Source of the DNA: Acidobacteriota bacterium
Lineage (GTDB): Bacteria; Acidobacteriota; Terriglobia; Terriglobales; Acidobacteriaceae
Length of the DNA: 64,000 nucleotides
Direction: 5' to 3'
Assembly: GCA_021792795.1 (NCBI GenBank)
Contig: JAJYUB010000008.1
Span: 1-64,000 of the forward strand
Positions 16,201 through 25,306 of this stretch are shown here, one piece after another. The translations under genes were made by a program, and so were the position numbers. The notes below the pieces were generated by a model. That model did no database searches and had not been told where the DNA came from. It worked only from the letters and a program-made list of their open reading frames with translations. Position 1 is the first letter of the stretch; the number at the start of each line of letters is the position of its first letter.

Positions 16201-19200
16201 TGGAGGACGCCTTGACGACCAAGCGGCGGTCGCGCTGGAGGTGGGTGGCGTACATCGGCGCAGCCGCACTGGTATTGGTTGCCATGTTGGTTGGATTGCT
16301 GGTCTGGTATGCCTCCACGCCAAAGTTCACGGCGCGGGTTCATCGGACAGTGGTCGATGTGCTGGAACGTGCAACCGGTGGCCGGGTGGAGATGGGCGCA
16401 TTCCGTTGGAACGCGCGCACTCTCACCATTGAAGTGGACGACCTGACGATCCATGGCAAAGAAGGGCCGGGCGAGGTCCCATATTTCCACGTTCGCCATC
16501 TTACACTGGATGCAAGCCTGCTTACTTTCCTGACTCCGAAGGTCCGCCTGACCAGTCTGACGGCTGCGGGCCCGACCATTCATCTGATTGTGTTGCCGGA
16601 TGGGACGACGAACCAGCCGCAGCCAAACGTGGCCAGCAAGGAGTCGCTGCCACAGACGTTGTTGAGCATGGCCATCGAACAGACCCGGGTGCAGGACGGT
16701 TGGCTGTTGGTGAACGATCGCAAGGTCCCATTCGAGATGGCGGCGGGGCCGATGCACTTGATCATGCGGTATTTGCCTGAGCAGGCAGCGTATCAGGCAT
16801 CGCTCGATACGCGAAATATCACGTTTCGGCTGAAGAATTCGACGGAGGCGCATTCAAGGCTGCAGGCCAGTCTTCGCTTGGCGCGGGATTCGGCGACGAT
16901 CGACAGCCTGAATTTTCAAACCGGCAATTCGCGCCTGATGGCGACCGGAGAAGTGCGGAATTTTACCGCTCCGGAATGGAGGACAAACGTGTGGGGCTCG
17001 GTGGACGCGCGTGAGGTCGGCGCGATCACCGGGGAAGACGAATTGCGAAATGGGAAGGCCCAACTTTCGATCGAAGCCCACGGGACGGCGGATGGAAAGT
17101 TTCGGGTATCTGGCCATGTCGATCTGCGTTCCGGCGAGTGGGAAGCCCCATGGTTGCGGCTCCGCAACGTCGATCTGCGTACCAATGTCAGTGTCGATAA
17201 CGACACATGCTCTTTCACGGATTTTTCGTCCGTTCTGGAGGACCAGGGAAAAATCTCGGGAAGCATGGTGTTGCAGCATTGCGTGGGGCCGTCGGCGCCC
17301 GTGATTTCTCCGGTTGCCAAGAGTCCTTCGCGGGCACCCGAGGTCCGGCGCGGCCGACTCAACCCGCGCGAGTTGCTGGAGCGGCTGCACAGAAAATTCG
17401 GGAAGAAGACGGTACGGCCTGTCGAGCGCGCATATCAACCGGTGCGGGCCGATATCGAGGCGCAGGTTTCCGACGTGACGCTGCCTCTGATTCTGAAGGC
17501 GACTGCGCCCAGAGCGGAGTGGGACATAGGTTTCACGACCGCGGCTTCCGGCAAGGTGACCGTGCATTGGACGGGAGATGGAAACGGCCTGGACGTGCAT
17601 GGAGACCTGATGCTGAGCGTGCCGCGGCGGACGCTGGGCCTGGTGCCGGTCAGCGGACCGGCGCACGCGGATTATCTTGGCGACCATCGCCATTTGGCGA
17701 TTCAGGACGCGGACCTGCATACGCCCGCAACCCAGGTACATGGCGCGGGCGTGCTGGATTTACTGGACAAGGACCTGCATAGCGCGCTGCGGCTGGATGT
17801 GGCGGGGCTGGACCTGAGCGAGTTCGACCGACTGTTGACGATCACGGACCTGCGGGCCACGCCTGCGGGCGCGCCTCATGCCCTGCCGTTGAAGCTGCTG
17901 GGAGCCGCAACCTTCCACGGAGACGTGCATGGTTCTTTCTTCGCGCTACAGGCGGTGGGGCATCTGGATTCCGGGCCGTTTCAGATGGTCGTGGAGCGCG
18001 GCGTACCAGAGAATGTAGATGCAGCTCGGCCACCGCCGCAGTTGCTGGCATGGGACCAATTTCACGGGGACATCTCCTATGCTCCGGCGCGACTGACGCT
18101 GCGCAACGGGGAGCTGGTCCGCGGCAATGCAGCGATTTATACCGCGCTGGATCTTTTGCCCGACCGCACGGGGCCAGACGCGTACACCTACGACAAGCAC
18201 ACGCAACTGACCGCGACCGTGCAGGCGACAAACGTTTCCGTGGCCGATTTGCAGTCGGTTGCTGGCACCTCGTATCCCGTCTCCGGAACGCTGGAAGCGC
18301 ACGCGCATGTTGCGGGAACAGTGGATGACCTGGAAGGCTCCGGGTTGGTTACGCTGACCCATGCTGTCGCGTATGGGCAGGCGGTCCCAAGCGCATCCGC
18401 GGTGCTGTCCGCGGAGGGGCGCCTGTTGCAGGCGACCCATGTTCGGCTGGCCACTGCCAGCGGAGTGGCGAACGGGGAAGCGCAGTACGACGACGCGACC
18501 GGCGTTCTGCAGGGTGACCTGACAGGCGGCAATTTTTCCCTGTCGGAGATTGCTGCGCTTGAAAATTCGCGTCTGAGGGCCGACGGCAACATGTCGGTCC
18601 AGATCCACGTATCGGGGACGACGACCGCTCCAGTGACGAACGGCGAGATGCAAATTGAGAACCTGACCCTGAATGGCCAGCCCATGGGCCGCCTGCATGC
18701 GGCAGCCAATGTTCAAGGCGGGATGCTATCGCTGAATTCGCGCGCGGAACTCTTCCAGACACACATGGACCTGGGCGGTCAGGTCCAGCTGAGGGGGAAA
18801 TATCCCGCCCAGATGCAACTGACATTTGCAGGTTTCAATATCGATCCGCTACTGCGCATGGCGACAGCTTTCGATATCAGGGGTAATTCCTCGCTGCAAG
18901 GGAAGGTCACGATGGCCGGGCCGCTGGCCGAGCCATCTCAAATTCAGGGCAACGCCAACCTGAGCGCATTTACGGCAACCATCGGAGGGTTGGCGCTCCG
19001 TTCGCAAGGGCCGGTGCAGGCATCGTTGCGCAATGGGAAATTGCAACTGAAACAAGTACATATTCAAGGCACGAACATGGGTTTCGTTGCCGACGGTACG
19101 GTCGACCTGCTGCAGGGGAACGCGCTCCGCCTGCATTCCGAGGGCACGATCGACGCGGCCCTGGCTTCCATGATGAATCGGGACATTGAGTCCTCCGGCC

Positions 19201-20396
19201 AGGTGCAATTCGTGGTGAACGCACGCGGGACCGCCGACAAGCCCGACCTGCAAGGGCGCGCCCAGTTGAGTCATATCAACGTGCATATGATGAACATCAC
19301 CAACGGTCTGACCGACATGAACGGCACCATGGTTTTCGATCAGGACCGCCTGGTGGTGCAACAGTTGAAGGGTTCCTCGGGCGGCGGGGATTTGGAAGTG
19401 AAGGGCTTCGTCGGCTATCGAAACGGGATTTTCGTCGATCTGACGACAACGACGCGGCAAGTTCGGATCCGCTATCCCAAGGGAGTTTCCAGTTCGGTGG
19501 ACGCCCAACTGCGCTTGTTGGGAAACGCCGACAGCCTGCTCGTCAGCGGGAATGTGCAGTTGATGCGTTTTGGCATCGACAGCAATGTGGACCTGACCTC
19601 TCTGGCGACGGGCGGAGGCGGGGTTTCGGCCCCGATCGACCCAACTTCGCCGATGAACCGGGTGCATCTGGACATTCATGTCACTTCCGCGCCGGAACTT
19701 GGGTTCCAGAACTCGTTCGCTTCTTTGGCTGGCGATGTGAACCTGCGCATTCGCGGCACCGCGGAAAATCCATCGGTGCTGGGAAGGATCGACATTACGG
19801 AGGGTTCGGCTTCCTTTGCGGGGACAAAATACAGCGTGCAGCAGGGCGACATCATTTTTGCCAACCCGGTGACCATCGCTCCGGAGATCGACCTGGAAGC
19901 GTCGGCGAGGGTGCAGAACTACGACATCATCATCAGCCTGCATGGGCCGCCGAATAAGCTGGAAATTTCCTACCGTTCCGAACCCCCCTTGACGCAGGCA
20001 GATGTGCTGGCCTTGCTGGCGCTGGGCCGCACCAACGAACAGGCGGCCATGTATGGAGAGCAGCAGCAGGCGGGCGCCAACCTGACCACAGAGGCCCTTT
20101 TGGGAGGGGCGCTGAATGCGGCCGTCAGCAGCCGCGTGCAAAAACTGTTCGGTGTGGGCAGCGTGCGGGTCGACCCGAATTTTGTTGGAACGCTGGGTGA
20201 GTCTACGGCCCGCATCACAGTGGAGCAGCAGGTGGGACGGAACTTGACGCTGACCTACGCGACCAATGTGAACACCACGGCCGAGCAGTTTATTCAGGGC
20301 CAATTCGACTTAACGCGCGACGTTTCGATTATTGCGGTGCGCGACGAAGCGAACGTTTTCAGCATGTACCTGCAGATTCGCGGGCGGCATAAGTAA
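16197..20396 (+). CDS. TamB-like translocation/assembly protein (DUF490)
   Basis: This 1,399-residue protein has one N-terminal membrane anchor (about residues 17-38, after KRRSRWRWVAYIG) and a very long beta-rich body. The body is made of AsmA/TamB-type repeats such as LQGKVTMAGPLAEPSQIQGN. A C-terminal DUF490 domain ends in FDLTRDVSIIAVRDE followed by FSMYLQIRGRHK. Such proteins form hydrophobic grooves bridging the inner and outer membranes and are linked to lipid transport and to barrel-protein assembly. The start ATG overlaps the TGA before it and has AAGGAAGG 7 bases upstream; the longer open frame from 16095 is shadow. With the two genes upstream it forms a compact envelope-assembly operon. 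Confidence 0.9.
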   Translation: MMEDALTTKRRSRWRWVAYIGAAALVLVAMLVGLLVWYASTPKFTARVHRTVVDVLERATGGRVEMGAFRWNARTLTIEVDDLTIHGKEGPGEVPYFHVRHLTLDASLLTFLTPKVRLTSLTAAGPTIHLIVLPDGTTNQPQPNVASKESLPQTLLSMAIEQTRVQDGWLLVNDRKVPFEMAAGPMHLIMRYLPEQAAYQASLDTRNITFRLKNSTEAHSRLQASLRLARDSATIDSLNFQTGNSRLMATGEVRNFTAPEWRTNVWGSVDAREVGAITGEDELRNGKAQLSIEAHGTADGKFRVSGHVDLRSGEWEAPWLRLRNVDLRTNVSVDNDTCSFTDFSSVLEDQGKISGSMVLQHCVGPSAPVISPVAKSPSRAPEVRRGRLNPRELLERLHRKFGKKTVRPVERAYQPVRADIEAQVSDVTLPLILKATAPRAEWDIGFTTAASGKVTVHWTGDGNGLDVHGDLMLSVPRRTLGLVPVSGPAHADYLGDHRHLAIQDADLHTPATQVHGAGVLDLLDKDLHSALRLDVAGLDLSEFDRLLTITDLRATPAGAPHALPLKLLGAATFHGDVHGSFFALQAVGHLDSGPFQMVVERGVPENVDAARPPPQLLAWDQFHGDISYAPARLTLRNGELVRGNAAIYTALDLLPDRTGPDAYTYDKHTQLTATVQATNVSVADLQSVAGTSYPVSGTLEAHAHVAGTVDDLEGSGLVTLTHAVAYGQAVPSASAVLSAEGRLLQATHVRLATASGVANGEAQYDDATGVLQGDLTGGNFSLSEIAALENSRLRADGNMSVQIHVSGTTTAPVTNGEMQIENLTLNGQPMGRLHAAANVQGGMLSLNSRAELFQTHMDLGGQVQLRGKYPAQMQLTFAGFNIDPLLRMATAFDIRGNSSLQGKVTMAGPLAEPSQIQGNANLSAFTATIGGLALRSQGPVQASLRNGKLQLKQVHIQGTNMGFVADGTVDLLQGNALRLHSEGTIDAALASMMNRDIESSGQVQFVVNARGTADKPDLQGRAQLSHINVHMMNITNGLTDMNGTMVFDQDRLVVQQLKGSSGGGDLEVKGFVGYRNGIFVDLTTTTRQVRIRYPKGVSSSVDAQLRLLGNADSLLVSGNVQLMRFGIDSNVDLTSLATGGGGVSAPIDPTSPMNRVHLDIHVTSAPELGFQNSFASLAGDVNLRIRGTAENPSVLGRIDITEGSASFAGTKYSVQQGDIIFANPVTIAPEIDLEASARVQNYDIIISLHGPPNKLEISYRSEPPLTQADVLALLALGRTNEQAAMYGEQQQAGANLTTEALLGGALNAAVSSRVQKLFGVGSVRVDPNFVGTLGESTARITVEQQVGRNLTLTYATNVNTTAEQFIQGQFDLTRDVSIIAVRDEANVFSMYLQIRGRHK

Positions 20397-20456
20397 ATCT
20401 GGCTGACAGATCGGATTATGAGCGGAAGATTCGTAGATTCTCGATAGGCGGGTGCG

Positions 20457-20604
20457 ATGAAATTGGCCGTCACGATGGTGAAGGAAGCCACGGCGCAGGC
20501 CCCGCTGGTGCTGCGGGGGAGACTACGCCGACACGGTCCGCCGGGCGGCGCGGGGCACCTATGAATTTCTGCCTGCCGCGGTGGCGGCCGGTCCCCGGGC
20601 ATAA
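20457..20604 (+). pseudogene. Frameshifted remnant of a sugar-phosphate isomerase/epimerase-like gene
   Basis: From ATG 20457 the frame reads MKLAVTMVKEATAQAPLVLR. At the G-run 20515-20519 the conserved reading moves by one base and continues GDYADTVRRAARGTYEF to a TAA at 20602. Removing one G joins both parts into MKLAVT...APLVLRGDYADTVRRA, close to the N-terminus of xylose-isomerase-like TIM-barrel proteins (pattern P-[IL]-V-[FL]-R-G-x4-[ST]-[IV]). The remaining 200 residues of such an enzyme are missing. It could be a recent single-base slip on an already truncated copy. The call depends on about 35 residues. Confidence 0.45.
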
Positions 20605-20803
20605 GATAAAATAACTCGGCCAGTTCCACGGAATTGTACCCCCTTTGCGGTTTCCTGCGTCTATGTAGGTAAGCTGGCCAGCGCGGAAGGTAGCCGGTGG
20701 GCATTGAGGTCTTCGCAGGCGTAGACTACTCGACATCGAGGGGCGACTGGCCAGAAGGCACATCCAGCGGACGAAAAGCAGAATGTGGAAGGAGATAGGA
20801 CCA

Positions 20804-21613
20804 ATGCAAACCAAGGCGGTTGTATCCAGGCTGTTGATTGCGGTTTGTTGTGTGGGAATGGCAGGGGTGGGGACGACCGTTCTGGCGGGTCTCGGGGCCC
20901 CGGTGTTCGCTGCGGACAACGGAGGTTCCGATAGGCAGCTGGCCAGGTCGGTCAAGGAGCAACTGAAAGGCAAGAACTTTCAGGACGTGACTGTGATGGT
21001 GCGGGACGGGACGGCGACACTTTCGGGGCAGGTGGGTCTGTATGCGTATAAGCTGCAAGCGGTCAAGAAAGCGAGAAAAACTCACGGCGTGAAAGCTGTG
21101 CGGGACAACATCGCCGTGGGCGGCCCGACGATCCCGGACAACGTCCTGCAAAGGAGATTGTTGAATAGGATCGAGGTCGACCGCGAGGGTTACGGCGAGG
21201 TGTTCGACGCCATTTCCGTGAGCGTCCAGAATGGGGTGGTGACGCTGGGCGGTCACGCGCTTGGGCCTGTCACGCAACAGTCCGCGGTTTCGCTGACGGA
21301 ATATACGCCGGGCGTCAAAGAAGTGATCAACAAGATCAGCATCGATCCGATCTCGCAGTTCGACGATCAAATCCGTGTAGCGACGTTTCACGCGATTTAT
21401 GGATACCCGCCGTTGCAGCAGTACGCCATCGTTCCCTGGCGTCCGATTCGCATTTCTGTGCAGAACAGCCGGGTCACGTTGTACGGCATCGTGGACAACG
21501 CGATGGACAAACAGCTAGCGTACATGCAGGCGATGCAGGTCCCGAATGTTTTCCACGTGACCGACGATCTGGTCGTTGGCAATGAGAACCAGGAAAAAAG
21601 CAAAAAGAAGTAA
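20804..21613 (+). CDS. Secreted BON-domain protein
   Basis: The 269-residue protein has an N-terminal signal peptide ending in AGLGAPVFA, followed by three BON-like modules, at about residues 40-110, 118-190 and 195-260. Each has the pattern of a short alpha helix and a VTL.G or VTLYGIV strand (GTATLSGQV, GVVTLGGHA, SRVTLYGIV). BON domains bind phospholipids and are common in osmotic or envelope-stress proteins such as OsmY. A basic tail (QEKSKKK) ends the protein. The ATG at 20804 has AAGGAGA upstream and is preferred to the earlier Met at 20783. It stands alone between a gene remnant and a convergent MFS gene. Confidence 0.85.
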   Translation: MQTKAVVSRLLIAVCCVGMAGVGTTVLAGLGAPVFAADNGGSDRQLARSVKEQLKGKNFQDVTVMVRDGTATLSGQVGLYAYKLQAVKKARKTHGVKAVRDNIAVGGPTIPDNVLQRRLLNRIEVDREGYGEVFDAISVSVQNGVVTLGGHALGPVTQQSAVSLTEYTPGVKEVINKISIDPISQFDDQIRVATFHAIYGYPPLQQYAIVPWRPIRISVQNSRVTLYGIVDNAMDKQLAYMQAMQVPNVFHVTDDLVVGNENQEKSKKK

Positions 21614-21725
21614 GTCTGGGACTGTTCCGAAGCCCCCGATTCGAGGGCTTCACCGAGCAGCCAGCCCTTCCATGCTGAGGGTCGCGCCGCGTTTTTTGTT
21701 GGGTGCTGCGGACTGCTGGATCGCG

Positions 21726-23285
21726 CTATTCCGCGTGGATGACAGCGCCCTTTTGTCTGACTGCCTTGCGTAGCAGGAATACGACGGGAAGGCAGCCGAA
21801 AGACGCCAGCGCGAGATAGCGGAAGTCGTCCACATAGGACAGCAGAAGAGCCTGGACATTCAGGGAACTGTACATGCGGCCCAACGCCCCGGCCCCGGCC
21901 ATGGCCGTGCCGATCTTCGGCCCCAACTGACTGATTCCATGGTTGAGCTGCTGCTGGTAGACGCGACCGCTGGGCGTCAGGTCCTGGACCAGGTTGGCCT
22001 GGTGCAGCTGCGAGTGACGCGCCAGCAGCGTGTTGGTAATCGAGATGCCGATGCTTCCGCCGACATTGCGCACCAGGTTGTAGAGTCCGGTTGCGTTCCC
22101 CATCTCCTGGTTGGACAGGCCGGCAACGGTGGTTGTCGACAACGGCACGAAGACCATTCCGGAGCCGAATCCGCTTAATACGATCGCCCATATAAACGAC
22201 CACGGGGATATGGCCAGGTTGACCTCGCCGAACCAGATGCCGCAAATGCCGAAGATCAGGAACCCTCCGCCAATCAGCCATCGGTTGTCCATTTTGGACG
22301 TAAGGATGCCGATGATTGGCATGGCCACAATGGCCCCCAATCCGCGGGGACTGACAGCAATGCCGGCATTGAAGGCCGGGTACAGCATGACCTCCTGGTA
22401 GAAAAGCGGGAGCAGCGTGATCAGGCCATAGATACATCCGCCAAACAGCGCGATGAGAATGCAGCCGAGGGCGAAATTTCGATGGAGAAAGACGCGCAGA
22501 TTCACCAGTGGCCTTTTCTCGCTCAACATGCGCCAGATGAAGGCGACGAAGGAGACGATGAGGATGGCTGTCGCCCAGCGAATCCAGGTGGCGCCAAACC
22601 AGTCATCTTCCTGACCCTTGTCCAGGACAATTTGCAGGCATCCCAGCCAGGTGGCCAGCAGTCCAAGGCCAATTCCATCCAGCGGGCCGGGCTTGGCGTC
22701 GCGGATATAGTCCGGATCGCGGACGAAGCGCGAGATCATAATCAGGGCCAGAATCCCGATCGGAATATTGATATAGAACGTCCACCGCCAGGAATAGGCG
22801 TCGGTGAGATAGCCGCCCAAGGTCGGGCCAAGAATGGGAGCCACCACAACTCCGAGGCCGTAGACTGCCATGGCCTGGCCGCGTTTCTCCTCCGGAAAAC
22901 TTTCCAGCATGATGGCCTGGGAGATGGGCTGGAGCGCGCCGCCACCCGCGCCCTGCACGGCCCGGGCCAACAGGATCATTGCCAGACTGGTGGAAGCCCC
23001 GCAGGCGAAGGAGGCGATGGTGAAGATGACGATGCAGGTCATCAGGAAGCGTTTGCGTCCAAAGCGCTGCGCGCACCATCCGCTGACCGGAAGCACGATG
23101 GCGTTGGCAACCAGATAACTGGTGAGCACCCAAGTGGCTTCATTGGTGCTGGCCGACAGACTTCCGGCGATATACGGCAGCGCCACCGAGGCAATGGAGG
23201 TGTCGAGCACTTCCATGAATGTTGGAAGGACCACCGAAAGGGCGATGAGCCACGGATTGATCTGCGGTTCTTTGTTGACGGTCAA
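21726..23285 (-). CDS. MFS multidrug exporter, DHA2 (EmrB/QacA) family
   Basis: About 14 hydrophobic segments and the family motifs are visible: the proton-relay LDTSIASVALPYIAGSL (motif D1), the loop GWCAQRFGRKRF (motif A) and the motif C GLGVVVAPILGPTLGG in segment 5. The length, about 519 residues, fits EmrB-type drug/H+ antiporters. No EmrA-type membrane-fusion gene or TolC homologue is adjacent, so its outer-membrane route is unclear. The likely start is the TTG at 23283-23285 (TVNKEPQINPW), which has AAGGAAG 7 bases upstream; an ATG at 23354 would add 23 basic residues. It converges on the BON gene. Confidence 0.9.
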   Translation of the reverse strand: MTVNKEPQINPWLIALSVVLPTFMEVLDTSIASVALPYIAGSLSASTNEATWVLTSYLVANAIVLPVSGWCAQRFGRKRFLMTCIVIFTIASFACGASTSLAMILLARAVQGAGGGALQPISQAIMLESFPEEKRGQAMAVYGLGVVVAPILGPTLGGYLTDAYSWRWTFYINIPIGILALIMISRFVRDPDYIRDAKPGPLDGIGLGLLATWLGCLQIVLDKGQEDDWFGATWIRWATAILIVSFVAFIWRMLSEKRPLVNLRVFLHRNFALGCILIALFGGCIYGLITLLPLFYQEVMLYPAFNAGIAVSPRGLGAIVAMPIIGILTSKMDNRWLIGGGFLIFGICGIWFGEVNLAISPWSFIWAIVLSGFGSGMVFVPLSTTTVAGLSNQEMGNATGLYNLVRNVGGSIGISITNTLLARHSQLHQANLVQDLTPSGRVYQQQLNHGISQLGPKIGTAMAGAGALGRMYSSLNVQALLLSYVDDFRYLALASFGCLPVVFLLRKAVRQKGAVIHAE

Positions 23286-23628
23286 ATTCGCTACTTCCTT
23301 ACGAACCTCGCGCTGCGTTTTTGATTTTCTACAGGGGCGGTACGAATGGAACATGCATCTTCCACGGGATAAAAGTTAGATGCATCGTGGAATCTGTTCG
23401 TGGCAGAAATTGTGCCGAGGTTCAATCGAGGTGTTGGCGCTCCCCATACTGTTCTCACTGTTGAATTGTACTGGCGCTGGGCGGCGAAGAATTTGAATCG
23501 CATTTGAATTCCAGAAATTGCTGCGTCTCTTGCTGTGAATCGGTCGCGGCCAGGCTCTACACTGAAGGGACAGGGAGCGCGCACGGGATGCGGCTGCATA
23601 CGGTTCCAATTGAAGAAGGACGCGAGGA
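23286..23628. other. Intergenic region between divergent MFS and prenyltransferase genes
   Basis: These 343 bases separate two divergent genes and must hold promoters for both. A GAATT..TTTGAAT direct repeat (TTTGAAT twice near 23493-23509) is the only pattern I noticed. I found no coding region, RNA gene or clear operator. Confidence 0.5.
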
Positions 23629-24486
23629 ATGAGCGGTAGTCTTGGCACCACGCTGGAAATGATCAAATGGGAGCATTCCGTGTTTGCGTTGCCCTTTGCG
23701 CTGACCGGCGCCATGTTGGCGACGCGAGGGCTGCCGCCGTGGCGGATTTTGTTTTGGATTGTAGTTTGCATGATCGCGGCGCGATCTGCGGCCATGGCGT
23801 TCAATCGGTGGGCGGATGCGGAGATCGACCGCGTGAATCCGCGAACGGCAAGCAGGGCCATTCCGGCGGGCTTGCTCAGCCGGCAATTCACCATTGGATT
23901 CACGGTTGTGTCGAGCGCGATATTTTTGCTGGCAGCGAGCCGGCTGAACCGGCTGACACTTATGCTTGCGCCGGTGGCGCTGGCGGTGATCTTTTTCTAT
24001 TCCTATGCCAAGCGGTTCACGCACTGGTCGCACCTGGTGCTGGGGCTGGCGTTGGGGATTGCGCCTTCCGCCGCGTGGATTGCGGTGCGAGGATCGCTCG
24101 ATCCGCGCATTCTGGTGTTGACCGGCGCAGTATTGTTCTGGGTGGGCGGGTTCGACGTGCTGTACGCGTGCCAGGATTACGAACATGACGTGCAGGCGGG
24201 GCTGCACAGCATTCCGCAGGCATTTGGGCTGAATGCCGCATTTTGGATTGCGCGCGCCATGCACGCGGTGATGCTGCTGTTATTGGTGGCGTTGATTGTC
24301 CTGTTTCACCTGAGCTGGATTACTGTCGTCGGAGTGGTCGCCGTGGCTGCGATGTTGATCTACGAACATCAATTGGTTTCGCCGAAGGATCTACGGCGGC
24401 TGAACGCGGCATTTTTTACCATGAACGGAATTATTTCGTTCGTTTTTTTTCTTGCTGTTGCCGTTGACCTGCTGTACCGGAGATAG
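23629..24486 (+). CDS. UbiA-family polyprenyltransferase, MqnP/UbiA-like
   Basis: The 285-residue membrane enzyme has the first Asp-rich motif NRWADAEIDRVNPRTASR (N-x3-D-x3-D) and a second motif FDVLYACQDYEHD, both needed for Mg-prenyl-diphosphate binding. The wording of the second motif matches the UbiA-like enzyme of the futalosine menaquinone pathway (MqnP) as well as 4-hydroxybenzoate polyprenyltransferase. Choosing between them is inference; menaquinone is the usual acidobacterial quinone. No other quinone genes are nearby. About nine membrane segments are predicted. A GAGGA just before the ATG supports the start, and a strong hairpin follows the stop. Confidence 0.85.
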   Translation: MSGSLGTTLEMIKWEHSVFALPFALTGAMLATRGLPPWRILFWIVVCMIAARSAAMAFNRWADAEIDRVNPRTASRAIPAGLLSRQFTIGFTVVSSAIFLLAASRLNRLTLMLAPVALAVIFFYSYAKRFTHWSHLVLGLALGIAPSAAWIAVRGSLDPRILVLTGAVLFWVGGFDVLYACQDYEHDVQAGLHSIPQAFGLNAAFWIARAMHAVMLLLLVALIVLFHLSWITVVGVVAVAAMLIYEHQLVSPKDLRRLNAAFFTMNGIISFVFFLAVAVDLLYRR

Positions 24487-24500
24487 ATGGGTAGCAACAA

Positions 24501-24537
24501 GAAACGCCCCCAGGGGAGCCATGCCTGAGGGCGTTTC
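24501..24537. terminator. Bidirectional hairpin between convergent genes
   Basis: GAAACGCCCCCAGG (24501-24514) pairs with CCTGAGGGCGTTTC (24524-24537), 13 of 14 positions matched, around a 9-base loop. The outer end is AT-rich on both sides, so it can terminate the prenyltransferase gene on the plus strand and the csbD gene on the minus strand. Confidence 0.75.
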
Positions 24538-24596
24538 CGCAGCAGCCAATCGACCAGTTGGCATGTTCGCTTCTGTCGATCAATATCCTCGAACGG

Positions 24597-24902
24597 TTAC
24601 GCCGTCGGGTTTGAAGCTTCCTCTGCGCGATGTTGTTCCTTGATGGCATCAATTTTTTCGTTGACGCGATTCTTGGTATTTTCGACGTTGCGGGAAATGT
24701 TGTCGCGTGTGTCGTTGTGGTGCTGCTCTGTGGTCTGTTTCGCTGCATCCTTCAGATTGCCCCAGGTTTCCTTGGCCGCGCCCTTCACCTGGTCTGCCAC
24801 GCCGCGATTGGCCAGTTTGTCATTGCCGACCGTTTCGCCGACACTCTGTTTCACTTTGCCTGTAACCTGATCGACTTTTCCTGCGACTTGGTCCTTATTC
24901 AT
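24597..24902 (-). CDS. CsbD family stress protein
   Basis: The 101-residue protein begins MNKDQVAGKVDQVTGKVKQS and has two CsbD-like segments, the second containing DQVKGAAKETWGNLKDAAKQ. CsbD proteins are small hydrophilic proteins induced by general stress in bacilli and many others, with no known biochemical role. The C-terminal half is a Lys/Asn/Glu-rich helix. The ATG at 24900-24902 is preceded by AAAGGAG at a somewhat long spacing across a C-run. The neighbour upstream on the same strand is a 50-residue membrane peptide, often found with CsbD in stress gene groups. Confidence 0.88.
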   Translation of the reverse strand: MNKDQVAGKVDQVTGKVKQSVGETVGNDKLANRGVADQVKGAAKETWGNLKDAAKQTTEQHHNDTRDNISRNVENTKNRVNEKIDAIKEQHRAEEASNPTA

Positions 24903-25038
24903 GGGGGGGATTACTCCTTTGTGCTGCGGTTGCTTCACCCGACCGGTTCCGCGAAAGTAGCGGAGCCGGATGGTTGAAGAGGTTGAAATGGAGCGCCCCG
25001 CATGACTGCGAGACGTTCCACTTGGTGGGGTGAAAGTG

Positions 25039-25191
25039 CTAAATCGCGGAGCGTCTTCCGCCGATAATTGCAAAGATGAGGACCACCAGTGCAATGACAA
25101 GCAGGATGTGGATATACGCGCCGAGTACGTGGAAGCCGATGAATCCAAGCAGCCACAAGATCAAAAGGATTACAAATATGGTCCACAACAT
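25039..25191 (-). CDS. Small hydrophobic membrane peptide, lmo0937-like (50 aa)
   Basis: The 50-residue product (MLWTIFVILLILWLLGFIGF at its start) consists of two hydrophobic segments joined by a short HVLGAYIH turn and ends GGRRSAI. This is the pattern of the lmo0937 family of small membrane proteins. AAGGAGA sits 8 bases before the ATG. The frame continues upstream to 25284 but those residues lack a ribosome binding site. Homologues are often close to csbD-like stress genes, as here. Function unknown. Confidence 0.8.
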   Translation of the reverse strand: MLWTIFVILLILWLLGFIGFHVLGAYIHILLVIALVVLIFAIIGGRRSAI

Positions 25192-25306
25192 TTGTTTCGT
25201 CTCCTTGCAGTCGAAGCCGGTACCTGTGATAAGTTGCGCGTAGGCAGAAAGAAGGTTGCCGCGAATTGCGAATATTTTGCGCAATCCAGTGTTCTCAGGA
25301 GGTTGG

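Noticed and set aside
18849-20303. 484-codon minus-strand open frame opposite tamB
   Set aside because: It is antisense to a clear TamB-like coding sequence, with His/Gln/Arg-rich composition typical of a shadow frame in high-GC DNA.
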